A stretch of 64,000 bases of DNA from positions 1 through 64,000 of the forward strand of contig MPNW01000491.1 of NCBI GenBank assembly GCA_011800805.1, given 5' to 3'. Made by a program: the position numbers and the translations under genes. Shown here piece by piece: positions 50,976-64,000 of this stretch; the first letter of the stretch is position 1; every line of letters starts with the position of its first letter. The notes under the pieces were generated by a model. It searched no databases. It was not told where the DNA came from and saw nothing but the letters and a program-made list of their open reading frames with translations. Origin of the DNA: Hirudo medicinalis (Eukaryota > Annelida > Clitellata > Hirudinida > Hirudinidae).

Positions 50976-51639
50976 CAAGTCATGTTAACGAGACATTCAA
51001 CAACACCGAAAATGCGGACAATCACGGGCATACCAAATTAACACCTGTTTATCAACAAAAAACCTTCAGCCAATTCCAGTGGCTTCCAAACGACAGAAAG
51101 AGCTGATGGCAATTATTGAACACAAGGAACATTCTGATATTTTATGAGCTGAATGGTTAGATAAAGGTGATGTTCATTTTGTCTGGCTTATCAGTCCAAT
51201 AAAATAATGGATATGGTGAATCCGATACTATGTCTATTGTTATAATAGAAGAACATTTGACTCTCCCGCGGGAAGATGATAGAAGCTAACATTAAAAAAT
51301 TGACAATAATATTCAATTTAACAATTATTTTATTTACTATCAAAATAAAATTGTCGCAAATTCAAGGTATTACAAGGTGCTAATTAAAAATTCTATAAAA
51401 CATTTTTATGGGGGGTTGTCAGTTTTTTTTACATAATTTTGATAGGTGGTCTTTAAAAGTTTGACTTTGTTGACGAGGGAGGGGTCAAAAATTACCTTAA
51501 ATTTGTTGACATAATTAATGGACGACCCCTTTGTTACTTTGTTGTAGACTTTAGTCCCCCCACCTGAAAGCAACTGAGTTGACATTCCTGGATCGAAGAA
51601 TTGTTACAAATTTTCAACATTTATAGCCTCATCCACGAT

Positions 51640-51905
51640 TTATGCCTAAGCTACAGAATTGTTCACATCTAAAGCTTACCGCACCATTCCAAAATTCCCC
51701 GACTTCACATCGTCTCGAACACGTGGCCATCCCCTCCTTCTATGTTAGGAAAAATGCTACACCACTCATAGGCTACATTTCTTCGTCAACCGAATCGTCA
51801 AACCCTGGAATTCTCTGCATTCCGAAATCATCAGCTCAACAATCATAACTCGATTCAAATCTTGCCTATCTTCCATCGATCTTAGCAAACATCTTACAAT
51901 TAAAT
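51640..51905 (+). mobile_element. LINE fragment (RT C-terminal end)
   Basis: One plus-strand frame, with one stop, reads TRGHPLLLC, then THRLHFFVNRIVKPWNSLHS and SSTIITRFKSCLSSIDLSKH. This is the usual C-terminal end of CR1/jockey-type LINE polyproteins (RxHPLKL...FFxNRVxxxWNSLP...FKxxL). It is short and inactive. Confidence 0.7.
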
Positions 51906-53420
51906 GATTTCAACTCTTACTCGTTTGCATCACTCTATATCTGCCTATATCACTACAATTTTGGTTATTCGTGACCCTCATTTCGATGAAATAAAATTAT
52001 TAAATAAAAAAAGAATAAACTTGTATTTTAGATGTTTCATAGAATTGTTGAAATCACTGTATATATTCATCTGCTGGCCTCGAGTCTAGGTAATTCTTCA
52101 AAAACCGCCTAAACTAAAATGAGACCCCTCTATTTTTCTACGAAATCAACCTAAGAAAGTGATTTTTATTTAATTTAGAACAGCAAAATTTGTCAGAATT
52201 ACTCAGAAACTAGCCAACGACTTTTTTAATCCACATTGCCATAATGCCAGAATTATTGTTAATATTACTTCTCAACCTTTAGTATTCCAAGCTCATGAAA
52301 CAAACTTCCAGACACCCTTGCCAATCAAGTCACTGGGTGCAATCAGAATTTCGGATAGATTTAAGCGCGTCAAGATTATGAAGTTATTTAAAACTAACTA
52401 GGTTAGGAGTGAAAGTGATTTAACAAAGCAGGTGTAAATCTCTGAACCTCAAAATCAAGGTATGTATTTCAATGGGTTCTTGTTTGAAAAAAAAAGTTTA
52501 TCATTTATCATTTATAGTATATTTGATAGGCTTTCTAAAACTTAAATGAACGGAACATTGAAAAATATGAGACGCTTATATTCTTCATTTGAAGATCAGC
52601 ACCAAGCGGAAAAACTATAAAATAAACTACACAGTTATATTTGGTCAAACCCACATCGGATTTAGAAACTTGTACAATAAAAAGTTGATCTTATTGTGGA
52701 AATTACTAAATATCCGTAATTCGTTTAATCAGATATCTGGCGGTTGCGCACAAGGGTGAATTGATTACCTCATTGATTAGCAGCTTAATTACTTCGTTAT
52801 CTTAAAGCTATCTTAACCACCTCTATAATAAAATATTTTAAAGCTACTAACAATAAATTCAGAATTGCTGATCACCCAACTCGATCCGGAAACATATGAT
52901 TCGTTGTCTTTCTATTTGTTTTAAAGTTGGAGATCGTGATGATAATAACAGCACTCTATGCGATTGTGTGCTGTTTGTGTGCCAAAATGGAAAATTATTT
53001 GTGAGACGAGTTTGTTTTTAATAATTTTATTCTGATAAAAATGATTTCTGGATACTGGAAGTTTTTCAATCTGGAAACTGGCACGGAAATAGTTTGTTTT
53101 TTGAAGTTGTTTCATGATTCAGTCAATTCTTATTTTGCTCTAGAAATAATGATGTTACTAGTGTTTACTAGTTTTTAAGCATTATAAATTCATTTATGAT
53201 AAAGATTTTGGACTCGTTTGCTCTCATTTGGGCTGGTCTTGATTTATAACTACTTAATTTCTATTTTGTTTGAAGTGCTGTATCAAGTACTGTTTTATCG
53301 TTATATGAGCTACCAGTTATATCTGAATGACTTGGAAGCATTGCAATCCACAACACCTAAATGTTGACATAGCATAACATTATAGATAACACAAACAATT
53401 AAGTACAAAAAAGTGTCTCG

Positions 53421-53451
53421 ATTATATTATATTATGTTATATTATATTATA
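53421..53451. repeat. Short (ATATT)n tract
   Basis: About six pentanucleotide units with one G variant. Confidence 0.85.
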
Positions 53452-53712
53452 GTGACATCCAATTAATTTTATAAGGTCAATAAGTCTTTCATTGAAAACT
53501 ATCTTTTGATTAGATCGTTTAAATGAAGGTTTAATTACATTTACTTTTGTTAAATGTGCCATGTTTGTTGTTAGTTCATGTCAGAGGATGAATTCTATAA
53601 TTTTATTTCTGTTCAAAATACTTTCACACCACCTTGAAAAGGAAAGCTTCCCTTAGTTCAATGATCAAGAAGTTCCATTGAAACACATTGGCATTATAAT
53701 AACATTCACTCT

Positions 53713-53812
53713 CATATCATTATTATTGCCATTAATAATAGTAATAAGCATTATCATTGCCATTAATGATAATAATATTTGTTATCATTGCCATTAATGA
53801 TAATAATAATCA
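53713..53812. repeat. Imperfect tandem repeat around ATCATTGCCATTAATGATAA
   Basis: Three or four related copies, each containing an ATTGCCATTAAT core. Confidence 0.75.
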
Positions 53813-54117
53813 TTAACATTGCGTTACTTAAGATTGTCGGGTTTCTGTAGATTCTTTAAACCTTAAATTGTAAGTCCATATGTAATATGTAATAACAATG
53901 TGCAATCTTAAGAAGTCATTTACGTCGTATTTGCCGATTTGGTCGGCGGTGGTTTTAACGTTTCCTTACTTCCGATGTCGGCAGATCGCCTATGGAATCC
54001 TAAATTGATGCACATTGTACGTCCTATTACCAAATGAGGCAAAAGCTCATCTTGCATTATTTTTTAGACAGAAACTTTATTTTTGTTATATTCTGCTTGT
54101 TACACCCATGTCTTAAA

Positions 54118-54121
<4 letters not shown>

Positions 54122-54153
<32 letters not shown>
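54122..54153. repeat. (AT)n microsatellite
   Basis: About 16 AT units. Confidence 0.97.
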
Positions 54154-54156
<3 letters not shown>

Positions 54157-54524
54157 CAGGTTCAAATGTGTTAGAATTGGAATGCTTTTTAATGAGTTAT
54201 ATTTTGGTTTGTAAAAATGATGTCCAGTTGACCGACCATTTTAATAATCTGCAGTTGATCGTGATTTTATAAAGGTACGTCGTACGACACGGTTTAAAGA
54301 CCGTCGAGCATACTTTACAAAGGACGTCATCCTAAGCCAAACTTCCTAGGACTCGTTCACGAGCGAACGTAAACGCGACGAAAACCGTCCACACTAATAA
54401 TTAACACTAATTAAGTTTTCAGATTATTTTCTTTCACAGTTTACTAGATGTTCTTGAAACCACAAGTTGTTTCTTCATTTTTTCAAACGTGTTGTGGCAT
54501 TGTTGTTGGAGATGAATCCTGCTT

Positions 54525-54592
54525 ATCTGCTAAGTGATTATGATGCTTGCATCTGCTAAGTGATTATGATGTTTGTATCTGCTAAATGATTA
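54525..54592. repeat. Three-copy tandem repeat (TCTGCTAAGTGATTATGATG)
   Basis: Three copies spaced about 27 bp apart; the third has AAATGATTATATC. Confidence 0.85.
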
Positions 54593-55516
54593 TATCATCA
54601 AGAGCTGTTATCCTTCATCTGTCAGGCAATTAGGAGATGCATGCAGAAAGCTTGTTGTTGGATAGGTTGCCTAATTAGACCTCGAGTTCCTTAATGGTAT
54701 TTGCTTCTACTTTATCTCGTTAGGTTGATTATTGCTTACATCTGCTCGAAAACCGAGTCTCGCTTAGCCTCGAGTGGCCGTGTAGGCTGCCATTTTTCTA
54801 ATTTCTTTTGCGGACGGCAGTCGTTCAGACCGACGACGTGATTTCTCTGGATTAGCGTGGGTTGTGCAAACGTGAGAGATGGTTGTTAAACCACTGATTT
54901 GAAGAGCTTATTCAACAATTGGGTAGGAAATTAAGAGAACACTTGTTCTGATTTTTAAGTAATGAAATTAAGTAATTTAAGTAATACATCTTTCGATCTC
55001 TTGCACGGGAAATGCGACGTTTTGCAAATCGTGATAACTCGCGTGGGTGGTTGCAGCAGCTTCTCGCAAATATAATAACTGCATACTTGCATGTATATGC
55101 TGGTAAATGTGCTGGTACTTGTGGCTTTGATAAGCTAATATATGCAGTTTTATTTGATGCGTGTCTCTCGAGTGCCATTAAACGGGTTGATGTTCAAATA
55201 CAACATAGTGGGGCTTCACTTAAGCTGTATACATTGGATCGACGATATTTCTTAGTAAGTAACAGACTTTTACAGAGTTAATAGGAGGTATGTACAAAAT
55301 CTAGAAAAGGGTACAACATTACTATGCAATAATCGTTGGCACAATACTTTGGACAATTCAGAAAGATTTGTTTTCTTGCTTCTTGTTGGTCGTGTGGTTG
55401 TTATTACCCGTAATTTTTGTTTAATGTTTGCAATTATTTCATAATCGTAAGAAATAGTGATTCCGTTTCTAAGGAGTTACATTCAACTTTTTCAGTTATT
55501 ATGAATTGAACGTTGC

Positions 55517-58500
55517 ATGATGTGCGAGAAAGAAGGATTCATAAGCCACATCATCAAAGGCGGTAAAAAGTCGGATAGGAGCAGGAGTGAAACGCTTCCT
55601 CTGTCGCACATCAACAGCCAGCGCCTCAGCTACCGCACCGATGAAACCTCCGATTCCCAGAAATCCATCCTCGCCGAGATGCACGGTGATCCTCGGCACC
55701 CGAAACTCCCGAGAGCACAAACCTCGCAACAACAGGTCTCCCCTACTGACGAAGAAATCGATTGTTTACTTCAAAAAACGGGCTTCCTCGATGAGAAGGG
55801 GTGGAGCAAATTTCTCGGAGGAAACTTCATGAGGGCGTCTGTGGTCTCCTTCACTGTCATGTGCTGCCTCCTCGCCATGCTCAACGGAGCTCTCGTGGCA
55901 GGCTACGTCAGCAGGTAAATGATGTTCTCCGAGGACAGTTATGATGACGATGATGGTTTTTTATAGTAGCTGATATTTCGCCTTTGAAGAAGTCGAGGAA
56001 GCTAATCATATTCGTTCGTTCGTTCGTTCGTATGCTGTTACTTGAATTTGCTCACACTCCTGGATTACCGTTTTTAGACTGTTTACCTTTGGCTATTCTA
56101 CTGGCTGCCTTCAGTTGAGCTATCAGATGGATCTGAGGTGGAGCATTTTTATAATTAGATCTCAGAGGATTTATACTATTTGTTCAAATAATGAAATCTT
56201 TGTGGTAGGAAGTGATGATGATGATGATAATGATGATGATAATGATGATGGTGATGCCATTGCATGTCATCATTGTTGACCCGAAAAACATTGCATGCAA
56301 CCTAACAACACAACCATCATTGCCTTAATTACGAACTATTATCGCCACTATTATCATCGCCAGTTGCACATCCTCATCGCTGGAATTAATTCAATTGAGA
56401 GTTCCGATCATAGGAATATTCTCCAGGGTGCCATCATATTTCCATCGAGCAGTGACTGTTGAGCGTGATGGAGGGTCTTTGTTGTTTTTATGTCGGTGTA
56501 AACTTACAGACTGTAATTACGTTAAGGCAAGCCGTCCTCTTCAAACTCAAATCTTCAAAGTTTGGTAAATGGAAATTAAACAATATTACTTTTAACAAGT
56601 TATCTGTTTTTATCATTTTAATTCAAATAGCTTTTTAATTTAATTTAAGTGTCGAAATAACTTCTTCATTAACTCGCTTTCACGTTCACGCTATGGTGGT
56701 CTTTCGATTCATGAAACATTCTTTGTTATGTGAAGCCTGTCTTGTTCTATCACCAACGCCAGCAGGCATAGGACTTTAGTAAACTTTTAAGAGGCATCAC
56801 GCCATCCAGGGTGCTTGTTGACGAGTTGCTGGTGAAGTTTACTGAAGCACGAGTGAAGCCAGCCGTGTTTCCTTGTTTGCCTCTTTTTGAGGAATTTGTT
56901 AGTAAATCAATAAATCAAACCAGATGATCGTGGCTTCAATAAAGTCAATTATGTGGGGATCATATTTTCAAACGTCAGTTTTTATAGGCGTATGTGTTTT
57001 CCATTATTCAACTCTTAATTATGTTTTCCTTGCATTCTTCAGATGAACTCGATTTCACACAAACATCTTACGACGTCTTCATTTATTAGCAACTGCTATT
57101 AAGAAAGGACACAATCTTTTAATCAAACATGAAACTCCGATCGAACGTTAGCAGTTAATTGTGTGCCATTTAAGCTCAACTTGTTTGAAGTGAGATGCTT
57201 CGCAGGATCGAATTCTTAGACCTGCGTGCTTTTCTGAAACTGAAGTAATGGTGAACTCGTCTTAATCGACGATTCTTTCTCAGATGGAACTCCAGGAAAC
57301 AACCGATCATGCCAAAGTTTTAACTCATTACCGAAGGTTTTTTTGTTGAGTTTTATTTTTTGCGCGGTGAACCATCGGCACCGCTTGAAAAAGTTTATCT
57401 TCTTGGAAGTTGTTGGAATTTGAAAGTCTGGAATGAATCACTGAAGAACTTGATGGGTTTTTATAGAATACCACCTATGCTGCGCTTTGTGCATCTGATT
57501 TGAAGGGATGCATTTGAGTGACTAACTTGAGTTGTTACGCGGAGCCGACTTTTATAATTAGAGCGTCTTTGCCGATGTTTGAGGGACTTCCATTTAAGTG
57601 TGGGGTGATATCAGCACTTGCCTACACTTACAGTTACACTGCTTGCTTGTTTCGAGCTTGTTGTGGGCTGTCGTTGAGAAAGAAATGAATAAAGAACACA
57701 CCTCAAGCAATAACAATTCTTTTTGCAATAAGTAATAATTCTTGTTACTTCTCAACAACTTTATCACTGGAAATGTTTTTCAACTTTGTTTCCTCACAGC
57801 CATTGATTAGGCAACAAGTTGTGAACATTTGGTCATAAAGGAGTTCTTGTGTTTTTATTATTGTTATGATAATACCTGGCAACTTCTGACAAAAGTCACG
57901 TAAGAGTAGAGAAGCGTCTCGTTAATTTCCTGGAATGAAAAGGTTTTTGATTTTGTAAAGGATTTATACTCACTGATTCATCACAGCTCTAAGAAGTGTC
58001 CTTTTGAAAGACTTAAGTTGTTCACATTAAAAACTCTTGATAGGGTAACTGTCTTGTAGTTATTATTTCTCTTATTATGGCTGTGTATTTGCAAGTAATT
58101 CTTAGAAGCCATAAATGACGTGAAGCAGTAGGTCTTACATTCCACTGCAGATGGGAACTCCACCGAGTTGATTGCCTGTTGCTTATCCCGAGTACAGATG
58201 AAGTATTCCTCCACGTATACCAACCACCTGCGAATACATTTCGAGTCGTGTTCTCCTCATTATTATAAGTAATATTAAATTCGTTATTATAAATAATAAA
58301 TAAATAAATTATTTAATTACAATCAAGGTTCTTAATTTTCTCAGATGGTTTGACTTTGTGATAAATAACTTCGCAGTAATTTGAGGTCATCGATTTGAAT
58401 GCGAATCGGACGCGCTCTCGCCGACCTTAGGTTTTTGTGCTCGCTGAAACTTTAATTGAAAACTTTCACAACTTTCAGCGTCATAACGACGATCGAAAAG

Positions 58501-61500
58501 AGATTCGACATCGGGAGTTTTTATTCCGGGATGGTGGCGGCGTCCGTGGAGATGGGAGGAGCCGCTTCGGTCATTTTCGTGAGTTACTTCGGCAGCTCTC
58601 GGCACATTCCCGGATGGATCGGCCTCGGAGCTGCGCTGACCGGGTTCGGAGCCCTGGTGTTTACGCTACCTCACGTCATGGCTCCCGCTTATACAGTCAC
58701 CGGGGGACTCAATTCGTCCACGGGCACAGAAAGTATTTGCAGGTCCTTCGTGGTATTCTTATTAAGCACATATTTTTGTTATGCATTTATTCTTATTGTG
58801 CGTTTGTATTTTGTTACTTGTGATTTTATATTATGACTTAAATTAGCTCCTTAGAATTGCAATGATGTTGCCAGTCAACATTACAGTTAATCTAGGTTGT
58901 ATTAATGGCCGTTGCCAATACATTTCAGACCAAAAGTACAAAATCTTCCAATTTCTTCATCCCTGGTGTCTGGCATTTATTCGGCGGTCGTCGATCCGCT
59001 GTGCGATGCCAAATTATCAAGTCCTCTCTTCTATGTTCTCATTCTCATCCTCGCCCAGCTGCTCATCGGCATCGGAGGATCGCCGCTTTACACTCTCGGG
59101 ACGACGTACATCGACAATCATGTTTCTCGAATGAAAGCCCCTTCTTACATAGGCATGTTTGGTTGGACTTCTAAGACATAATTTGCAACTCATCAATGTA
59201 ATCACAAGTCAGATTTCTTACATAATTTTGACATTCAACTAATTTGGTGACTAATTTGAACGCTTAAAATTGGTGAGACTTGTTTTTTAAGGCTACACGA
59301 TGAACTGATGCCATAAAACGTTTTATTTTGTACCAGTTGTTTTTATCAGTTGCTTCCACATAATTACACGAATAGAATTGAAGTTCATTCTCGAGATTGC
59401 CGAGAATCAACGTCGGTTTCATTTCCAGCTTTTATATATGCCTGCGGTGTTTTTGGACCCATCGCGGGATTTGGACTTGGTGCCCTCATGCTACAGTATT
59501 ATGTTGATCTTTTAACTTTTGACATAACTGCCTTGAACCTCACACCAAGCAACCCTAAGTGGGTGGGAGCGTGGTGGGGTGGATTCGTATTCATCGGGGC
59601 ACTGCTTCTACTGGTGTCCGTGCCTTTCTACGGATTTCCCAAGGTTTGCGAACATCGATGTGTTTAAATATAATTTAAATGAGACGTTAATGCTAAAATA
59701 AATAAATTTCACTTTCTTGCATCTCAGATTCTTGTGAGTGAATTGAAAATGTTGGCAAAGCAGGACAGACAGAAGTTCTTTTCTCTCATGGAGGTCTTCA
59801 ATTCCTCTCAAAACCCAGAGCATCCTCTCAGACCTCCACCTCTCATGGAAGCGTCCGACAGCAAACTGGACGCAGATTCGGTCGACAAGGATAAATCATC
59901 CTACGGAAGAAACATCAGAGGTTGCTATCATTATCATCGACATCAGCATCATTTTATTAATCAAAAATGCAATTAATGGCAGATATTCCTGGGGCTTTAT
60001 TCAAAATATTCAAGAATCCCGTTTATTTGGTGACTAGCCTGGGAATTTGCTGTGAGGTTTCGGTCGTTAGTGGCTTTGTCTTCTTTCTGCCTAAATACTT
60101 GGAGAGTGAGTTTGGAGCATCAAAGATTATGGCCAGTTTACTCACTGGTCAGTTTTATTGCGATATCAAATCAAGTTGTTAATTTGGGCTGAGAAATTAA
60201 TTGTCATTTTGAAAATCTTTTAATGCATTTAAAATTTTTATATTTCTACAGGTGGAATTGCCATTCCAGGTGCAGTCATAGGAATCTTAATGGGAGGACA
60301 TTGTTTGAGGCACTGTCAACTCACATCAAAAGGTTGTGTGCATGTTCATCATTGAGGTTTCAAATGACCTACGTTTTGTTAATTTGTGAACATATATGTA
60401 TTTGTAATTTATGATGAATGCATTTGCAATGTATGCATTTTAAATGCGTGTTGAGTATCGAATAAACTTCCATGCACACGTTAAAATAGCAAGTTAGCAA
60501 CTTCATCAACTTCAAAACAAATGTCCTCGACTCCACCCATGGAAAGATTCAAAACATCCTGCACGTATTCCATGCTGCGAAGCCAACAATTTCTATCTGT
60601 TTTGCCTATATTGGGATCTCATTTTTAGTTCAGCTGAGTACTTCCACACAACCATTCAATGTTTCAGCAAATGTTGAACAACATTTAACTCATTTATTAT
60701 TATTATTATTATTATTATTGTTGTTGTTGTTGTTGTTATTATTATTGTTATTGTTATTGTCATTGTCGGTGTCAGTGTTGCTATTGCTATTGCTATTATT
60801 ATTATTATTATTGTTATTGTTGTTGTTGTTGTTGTTGTTGTTATTACTATTATTACTATTATTACTATTATTATTATTATTATATTGCTCCCACTCATTA
60901 TCATTAGAAATCTAAATCAGAGTTAGTGAATGAAAGAAAAGATAGCTTCTTAGTGATGTAAACTTTGAATAACTTTGTTGTTGTTAAAGGATTGTTGTTT
61001 GAAATTGTGATCATTGCAGGAAAATCTAAGCTCCAATCACTGATTTTATTGACAGTAATAATGAGTGACAATGTTTCACAATAAATACATTGAGAGCTAA
61101 AAAGTTCTTAAGATCATCATAATAATTCTTAAAATGTTCTTAAAATGTCAATTAATATGTTCCTGTTTGTGGTGTCTCAATAGTCTCAACATAATGTTGC
61201 ACAGAATCCTGCAAGATTGTTGCTATTAAAAATGTTGTTGTTGTTGTTGTTTGATGATGATAGTTATGATGATGCGTGATCATGATCATGAAAATATATT
61301 TAAATATAAATAGAAAAATATTTGTATTATATTTTATGAAATTACTCAGGTGCCATTCAGCTCACATTGGCCCTCAACAGTATTGCATTGGCTGGCTTTG
61401 GACTTTTCTTTGTGTTAGGATGTGATAACGTTAAAATTGCTGGAGTAACAGTTCCTTATGACAACCACAGGTAGTTTTTCAATTTGAAACAAGGTAAAAT

Positions 61501-62647
61501 TTAATTTCACAAACAGTCATGGTGTTTTGATTCATTATGAATGCATTCCATGTTGTGTTGTATCGTAATTGTAAACTTGTTTACACCTGTTCGAATGTTC
61601 TTCCAGTCATTACAGCAGCCTCGGCAGTTACGTCACGGTCAACAGTTTCAACTTGTCCTCGACATGCAACAGGCACTGCTCCTGCGACAACAACAACTTG
61701 GATCTCGTTTGTGGAGCTGACGAAGTCATGTTTTTCAGTCCTTGTCATGCCGGATGCATGGAAGTTGGAAGTTCAAATCCAGCTGAGCAGGTGAGAGTAT
61801 TATTCTACTATTGAATCAAATGACATTCTTAAGGTTCTTCATTGAGGCCAGACAATTCAAATATTACCTTTTTGAACAGTATTCTTCTAAAAACTTAGTT
61901 AAAGAATTCTTCATTTCTCTGAGGTACATCTGTCATTTGTCTTAATTTTCATATCTTGGCCTTAACTTGTACATTAACCAATGCAACATTGATGCTTTAA
62001 ATTTAAACATTTTATTCAGTTAGACGTCGTTTAACGTTTCCAGAACTACACGAATTGTTCGTGCGCACGCGAACACGACTCGGACGGCCCGATGGTCGTC
62101 GAAATTCCGAGGAAGACTTCGTGGGTTCGGTCTGCATCCGGGGGGGCCTGTCAGCGCATCTGCGGGACTTTGATTCCTTTCATGGTCATGCTCTTCGTCA
62201 TGACCTTTGTAATTGCTGGCACTCAGATGCCCTTGCTCATGGTGACCATCAGGTGAGTGACCGAAACGAGGCCCGGTAATGTTCGCTTTTGAAGTTAAAA
62301 TAATATATTTTGTCACAAATATATATTTATCAAATATGCCTCAACTGGAATCCTATTGGATCTGTGAAAATACATTCCTATTCTTTTGATTGTTCGAGTT
62401 GCACTTGTAACTAAGGTTGATTGAGTTGATTGGAGAAACTTGTTGAGATGTTGTTGAGACATCTGAACAGATGAAACATTTAAAAAAACTTGTTGCTTTC
62501 TTATGCATCACAATGTTCAACATTTACCAACTAAAATTGAGATTTACAAACATTTAGGACTTGAAGGTAGAATTAATTTTATGTTATTTATTTTGTAATT
62601 ATCATTTATTATTTAATAATTTATTTACATTGTAATCACCATTATCA

Positions 62648-62681
<34 letters not shown>

Positions 62682-63803
62682 GGAATTTTCACATTATTCC
62701 TCTCGACTTTCCAGCCGGTGAAGGATGAATCAGGAGTGAACCACTTAGTGATTCTTAGCGATTCATCCAAACACTTTCCATAAAATGTGGGCTTTGCCGA
62801 ACCAGGAAATTTTTTGAATCTCCGAAACCTTAGGACGTACTGGTATCGACTCCACTCCTTTTGCGAAGTCTTTTCTCAACATTCCAAATGCTCCTACAAC
62901 TACCGGGACAACCTTGGTTTTCACATTCCATATCCGGTTAATTTCAACCTCCAAATCCTTGTATTTGCTAATTTTTTCAGCTTCTTTAAGCGTGATATTT
63001 TTATCATCAGGGATGGAAACATCGATTAGTATATAAGACTTGGATTTTATGTCATGGATGACAATGTCAGGTCTGTTGGCTAAGATTTTTCTGTCATTGA
63101 TTATTGCGTAGTCCCAAAAGATGGTATTCTCCTTTATATTTACCACACTTTGGGGTGTTCATACTATTTGTTGTTTCTTCTTCATGTGCGACTCTATTTC
63201 CCTCTCCGCCTCCTCAGGTACATTCTCCTGCACAGCGATGTCATTTCAGCTTTATCCTGAGGGGACAATCCCTTGCACAACTTGAAGAGATGACGTTTTT
63301 TTTGCTTTTAGTCTAAAGTCATGGGGCAGCAGGATTTGGGGGGCATTCCCCCCTGTTCCTGCAATTACCAAAGTATCATATTCATCCTTTAAGACTGCTT
63401 CCCAAACAACTGAATATCTAGTGGACTTTGATTGAGGTTGAGAACCAAAGATAGTTAACAAAAGAGAAACAAAATAAACGCAAGTTTTATATTTGTAAAT
63501 ATATTATATTCCCTGGCCTCGGCCACAAATCTCCCCCTGGTCGGTCTCTACCCTTGACCCTCTTCGACAAACTTTTATTCCATGGTAATATGTTGTTTTT
63601 ATCTAAGTGAATGTAAAGTCGGTTTGTTATTGCTGAGGTTAATAAGTTGTATAATTTAGGCAGACAAGTTATTGGGCAGGAATTTTTGGGATCATTTTGA
63701 TCTTTATCATCCGAGAGGAGGAATTTATTATCATCATTATCATCGTCATCGTCATCATCATTGTTGTTATTATTATTTATTATTGTTATTATCATTATTT
63801 TTG

Positions 63804-63836
<33 letters not shown>

Positions 63837-63922
63837 GTATTGTTTCTTTCTTGTCAGATCTGTTGGAGAACAGGAGAAAGCACTGGCTCTTGGTCTCCAA
63901 TTTGTTATGTTGAGACTGTTCG
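55517..63922 (+). CDS. Organic anion transporter (OATP/SLCO family), 3' end beyond the window
   Basis: OATPs are 12-helix plasma-membrane uptake carriers for amphipathic organic anions. Exons: 55517-55914, 58479-58742, 58929-59152, 59429-59643, 59728-59920, 59983-60147, 60252-60332, 61350-61470, 61607-61790, 62044-62252, 63858-63922, all phases agreeing (706 codons so far). A polar N-terminal tail of about 100 residues precedes TM1. The junction of exons 1 and 2 gives SVITTIEKRFDIGSFYSG, the classic OATP segment after TM1. Later come APSYIAFIYACGVFGPIAG and the family signature PKWVGAWWGGF. The large extracellular loop in exons 9-10 is Cys-rich (CNRHCSCDNNNLDLVCGAD, PCHAGC, NCSC), as in the Kazal-like OATP loop. 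Exon 3 ends in a GC donor (59153); using it restores the family spacing to the next helix. Intron 10 carries a LINE fragment. No final exon or stop is visible. Subfamily is not assigned. Confidence 0.93.
55915..58478. other. OATP intron 1
   Basis: A 2.56 kb intron with a (TTCG)5 run at 56011-56030 and an imperfect (GAT)n run at 56215-56252. No other element or exon is supported. Confidence 0.6.
60693..60884. repeat. (TTA)n / (TTG)n compound microsatellite in OATP intron 7
   Basis: Alternating blocks of TTA and TTG with ATTGCT and GTC variants; the all-Leu frame is a repeat translation. Confidence 0.96.
62640..62681. repeat. (ATT)n tail of the LINE fragment in OATP intron 10
   Basis: Lies directly 3' (on the minus strand) of GTCGAGAGGAATAATGTG, the end of the LINE 3' UTR, so it is probably the element's own tail. 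Confidence 0.8.
62682..63723 (-). mobile_element. Internally deleted RLE-type non-LTR retrotransposon in OATP intron 10
   Basis: Minus strand, 5' to 3'. Near 63723-63560 is the start of a reverse transcriptase domain (NDPKNSCPITCLPKLYNLLT, then NRLYIHLDKNNILP). The RT core, including the catalytic region, is absent. At 63146-62763 is an open endonuclease domain with ANRPDIVIHDIK, YILIDVSIPDDKN and ISKYKDLEVEINRIW; the RPD plus IDVSIP pair is the restriction-like endonuclease signature of R2/NeSL-type elements. It ends FGKAHILWKVF. Sequence at about 63250-63480 is not assigned. The copy cannot be active. It is a different family from the R2-like copy at 8711-11032. Confidence 0.8.
63735..63838. 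repeat. (ATC)n / (ATT)n microsatellite
   Basis: Imperfect ATC and GTT units pass into pure ATT, ending 20 bp before the last OATP exon. Confidence 0.95.
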
Positions 63923-64000
63923 GTGTGTTTGTTGAGTTGTTGTTGTCATTCATATAATAATTTATAAATATTTAATATAATTTATATAATAAAATAATTT

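Larger units (their letters stand above)
49341..51639. other. Intergenic stretch with repeats
   Basis: No gene is supported. It contains the SINE/LINE tail near 50170-50262 and the inverted dispersed repeat at 50770-50975, listed separately. Confidence 0.5.
51906..55495. other. Intergenic region upstream of the OATP gene
   Basis: No gene is supported. An acceptor-like TTTTTCAG just before 55497 suggests a non-coding first OATP exon further upstream. Minor tandem repeats are listed separately. Confidence 0.5.

Noticed and set aside
55012..55281. Open frame of 89 residues upstream of the OATP gene
   Set aside because: No recognised domain and an overlapping open frame on the other strand; probably chance or part of an untranslated exon.

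Overview
The window is nuclear DNA from an AT-rich invertebrate animal genome. Every protein gene is split by introns with animal-type GT-AG junctions, plus two GC-AG junctions. Intergenic and intronic DNA is full of microsatellites, minisatellites and decayed non-LTR retrotransposons. A Dpr-like two-Ig-domain receptor gene points to a protostome, most likely an arthropod or close relative. This is an inference from gene content; no rRNA or mitochondrial marker is present.

Five protein-coding genes can be modelled exon by exon, with reading phase agreeing at nearly every junction. (1) 1565-12861 (+): an ICE1 homologue, the scaffold of the little elongation complex. One of its introns holds an R2-clade-like retroelement flanked by an unusually long direct repeat, and a sequencing gap probably hides one exon. 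(2) 17147-23096 (-): a divergent centrobin (CNTROB), a centriole protein, 15 exons, tail to tail with ICE1. (3) 25216-27997 (+): RCC1L, a mitochondrial RCC1-repeat protein, 12 exons and about 461 residues, head to head with CNTROB. (4) 35097-49103 (+): a Dpr-like Ig receptor with a candidate signal-peptide exon, a 9.35 kb first intron, large low-complexity insertions inside both Ig domains and a hydrophobic C-terminal tail. (5) 55517-63922 (+, runs off the end): an organic anion transporter of the OATP/SLCO family with a Cys-rich Kazal-like loop.

Between and inside these genes lie an unidentified broken coding sequence at 15240-16013, five LINE remnants, SINE-like tails and heads, an inverted pair of dispersed repeats about 50 kb apart, and many tandem arrays, especially at 31.4-40.3 kb. 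The genes are housekeeping or neuronal genes with no shared pathway, so they do not form a functional cluster.

The most notable items are long direct duplications (116 bp and 40 bp) around two different LINE insertions, and the architecture of the Dpr-like protein: a poly-Asp plus furin-like insertion in the D-E loop of Ig1 and a poly-Gln insertion in Ig2. No new defence or mobile system was identified with confidence.
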